From contig NZ_QKUF01000001.1 in NCBI RefSeq assembly GCF_003253565.1, forward strand, positions 949,867 to 1,013,866: a stretch of 64,000 bases of DNA, given 5' to 3'. Under the pieces are notes generated by a model. The model did not search any database. It was not told where the DNA came from and was given only the letters and a program-made list of their open reading frames with translations. How positions within the stretch are numbered: position 1 is the stretch's first letter; every line of letters begins with the position of its first letter. The stretch is from Thermosporothrix hazakensis (GTDB taxonomy: Bacteria; Chloroflexota; Ktedonobacteria; Ktedonobacterales; Ktedonobacteraceae). This document shows positions 62,896 through 64,000 of the stretch, piece by piece. A program made the translations under genes and the position numbers.

Positions 62896-64000
62896 TTACT
62901 TGCGCTTATTTGTTTCCCAGACATCACTGATATCCGATAAATCATGTGTCTGTGTAGAACGGCGTGTCGCAGGGTTCTTTAGAAGAGTGTGAGGGAAACG
63001 CGCAGACAAAGGACGCAGGCGCACAGCCGAACGCAAGCGCTCCGTCAGATGCCGCTGCCGTCGTAACCACTGCGGGGACTCCCAGGGGTCCATCTCCTGA
63101 TTCGCAGGAATATAACTCAGGATGCACCGTGCAATATCAAATGACGCTTCTGGACGGCTCAGGGCCTTCGCGTTCTCCAGGCGCTGCTGTAGCACTTTTG
63201 AGCCGGGCTTAATCAACTTGCGCAGTTCATTCACCAGCGTGCGCGGATCAAGCGCCAGGACACCAACCCCATTCTGTACCACAAAATCAACATTCCCCTC
63301 TTCCTGCCCGGGCACATAGCCGCTGAGGATCAGGGGCAGATTACAGGCCAGCGCTTCACAGATCGTTCCCGGTCCAGCCTTCGTAATCAGGACATCGGCA
63401 GCGTGCATCAGCTCAGGCATATTATCAACAAAGCCAAAGATCTGCGCCGGAACGTGCAAACGCGTGCGCGTGCGCTGTAAATTGGCATACAGACGCTTAT
63501 TTCGTCCAGTCACGACCAGTAATTGCACGGGAAGACGAGCCTGAGAAATTGCCTTGACCGCAGTTTGCAGTCCTCCCGCACCATCACCACCACCAACAAG
63601 CAGAATCACAGGCAACCCCGGCGTCAGGCCAAACTTCTGACGCAGCTCTTCTTTACTTGCAATCGGGCGCGAAAATTTCGGGTCAATAGGCATGCCTAAC
63701 ACATGCATTCGCTTCGGATCAAGCCCACGTTCCAGATAGAGCTTTTTTGCCTCTTCCGTTGGCAGAATATAGCCGTCAGCGCCCTCAGCCAGCCAGAAAT
63801 GGTGTACAGAAACCAGATCCGTGACCACAGTTAAAAACGGGATCTTCAAGCCAAGCGAACGCAAGGCACGAATTGTCACATGATTAATCATCGGATGGAT
63901 AGAAACAATGATATCAGGCTGTACACTGATGATAAGCCGCTTCAAGCCGTTCAGCAGTAAGGGCGTCGTCATGGTATTGACTGCGGTTACCGTTCCAACG
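62896..64000 (-). CDS. MGDG-synthase-like glycosyltransferase (GT28), 5' end outside window
   Basis: At least 368 residues are visible and the frame is open through 64000, so the true start is off the window. The first visible part (PDIIVSIHPMINHVTIRAL) belongs to the MGDG_synth N-terminal domain. The C-terminal GT-B half has PVILLVGGGDGAGGLQTAV, VLITKAGPGTICEAL (sugar-nucleotide site) and LSGYVPGQEEGN. Such enzymes transfer a hexose or GlcNAc to diacylglycerol or lipid II-like acceptors, here most likely membrane glycolipid synthesis. An internal ATG at 63972 would cut the N-terminal domain and is unlikely to be the start. Confidence 0.87.
   Translation of the reverse strand, partial: VGTVTAVNTMTTPLLLNGLKRLIISVQPDIIVSIHPMINHVTIRALRSLGLKIPFLTVVTDLVSVHHFWLAEGADGYILPTEEAKKLYLERGLDPKRMHVLGMPIDPKFSRPIASKEELRQKFGLTPGLPVILLVGGGDGAGGLQTAVKAISQARLPVQLLVVTGRNKRLYANLQRTRTRLHVPAQIFGFVDNMPELMHAADVLITKAGPGTICEALACNLPLILSGYVPGQEEGNVDFVVQNGVGVLALDPRTLVNELRKLIKPGSKVLQQRLENAKALSRPEASFDIARCILSYIPANQEMDPWESPQWLRRQRHLTERLRSAVRLRPLSARFPHTLLKNPATRRSTQTHDLSDISDVWETNKRK

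Overview
The window reads as chromosomal DNA of a free-living, aerobic, Gram-positive-like bacterium, most probably a Ktedonobacteria-type member of the Chloroflexota. This is inferred from gene content and was not tested by database search. The content pointing that way is: many Ser/Thr kinases with zinc ribbons, BTAD and winged-helix ATPase regulators, an ECF sigma/anti-sigma pair, a secreted sedolisin, a T-box and SAM-I leader, an archaeal-type aspartate semialdehyde dehydrogenase, DUF790/Bax1 and ComD/ComE-like genes. Ribosome binding sites are mostly clear GGAGG types. Many genes start at GTG or TTG, so several starts were chosen by SD spacing and are shorter than the longest open frame.

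Layout. 0-7.5 kb: YvcK, GYD protein, a GGCT-like/membrane fusion, an eIF2B-like isomerase, two uncharacterised proteins and a thiolase. 7.5-14 kb: a small XRE regulator, then a methionine/aspartate-family block (metX, metY, lysC, asd). Its ~700-nt leader carries a consensus promoter, a SAM-I riboswitch with terminator, and a methionine-specifier T-box with a second terminator. 14-18.7 kb: membrane and secreted proteins (DUF2207-like, sedolisin lipoprotein, CHAP hydrolase and a truncated CHAP paralogue). 18.7-26.5 kb: an AT-richer accessory block holding an APH-like kinase preceded by a 23-codon ORF, an ATPase/winged-helix protein, a 1161-residue fusion of a degenerate long RelA/SpoT protein to an ATPase, and a divergent sigma-like gene. 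26.5-36 kb: MocR regulator, two-component pair, HD protein, FemAB transferase, two TrkA-type NAD-binding proteins and an AI-2E family permease. 36-45 kb: BTAD-ATPase regulator, ComDE-like decarboxylase subunits, Bax1-like nuclease and a membrane pseudokinase. 45-47 kb: tRNA-Arg(TCT) with a decayed copy of its 3' half 1.7 kb away, enclosing an AT-rich remnant. 47-64 kb: SufB, DarG-like macro protein, two-kinase-domain protein, citrate synthase with a palindromic promoter, ECF sigma/anti-sigma, HtrA, TPR, HD, HAD, dual-specificity phosphatase, DUF1385 and a glycolipid glycosyltransferase cut by the window edge.

How genes work together. metX-metY make homocysteine from homoserine and sulfide, and lysC-asd supply aspartate semialdehyde. 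The leader would let transcription proceed only when SAM is low and uncharged tRNA-Met is abundant. The strongest candidate for an undescribed system is the 20.4-26.5 kb block. There an RSH scaffold that has lost its visible hydrolase and synthetase catalytic residues is fused to an ATPase switch, co-transcribed with a DNA-binding ATPase, and transcribed divergently from a sigma-like gene.
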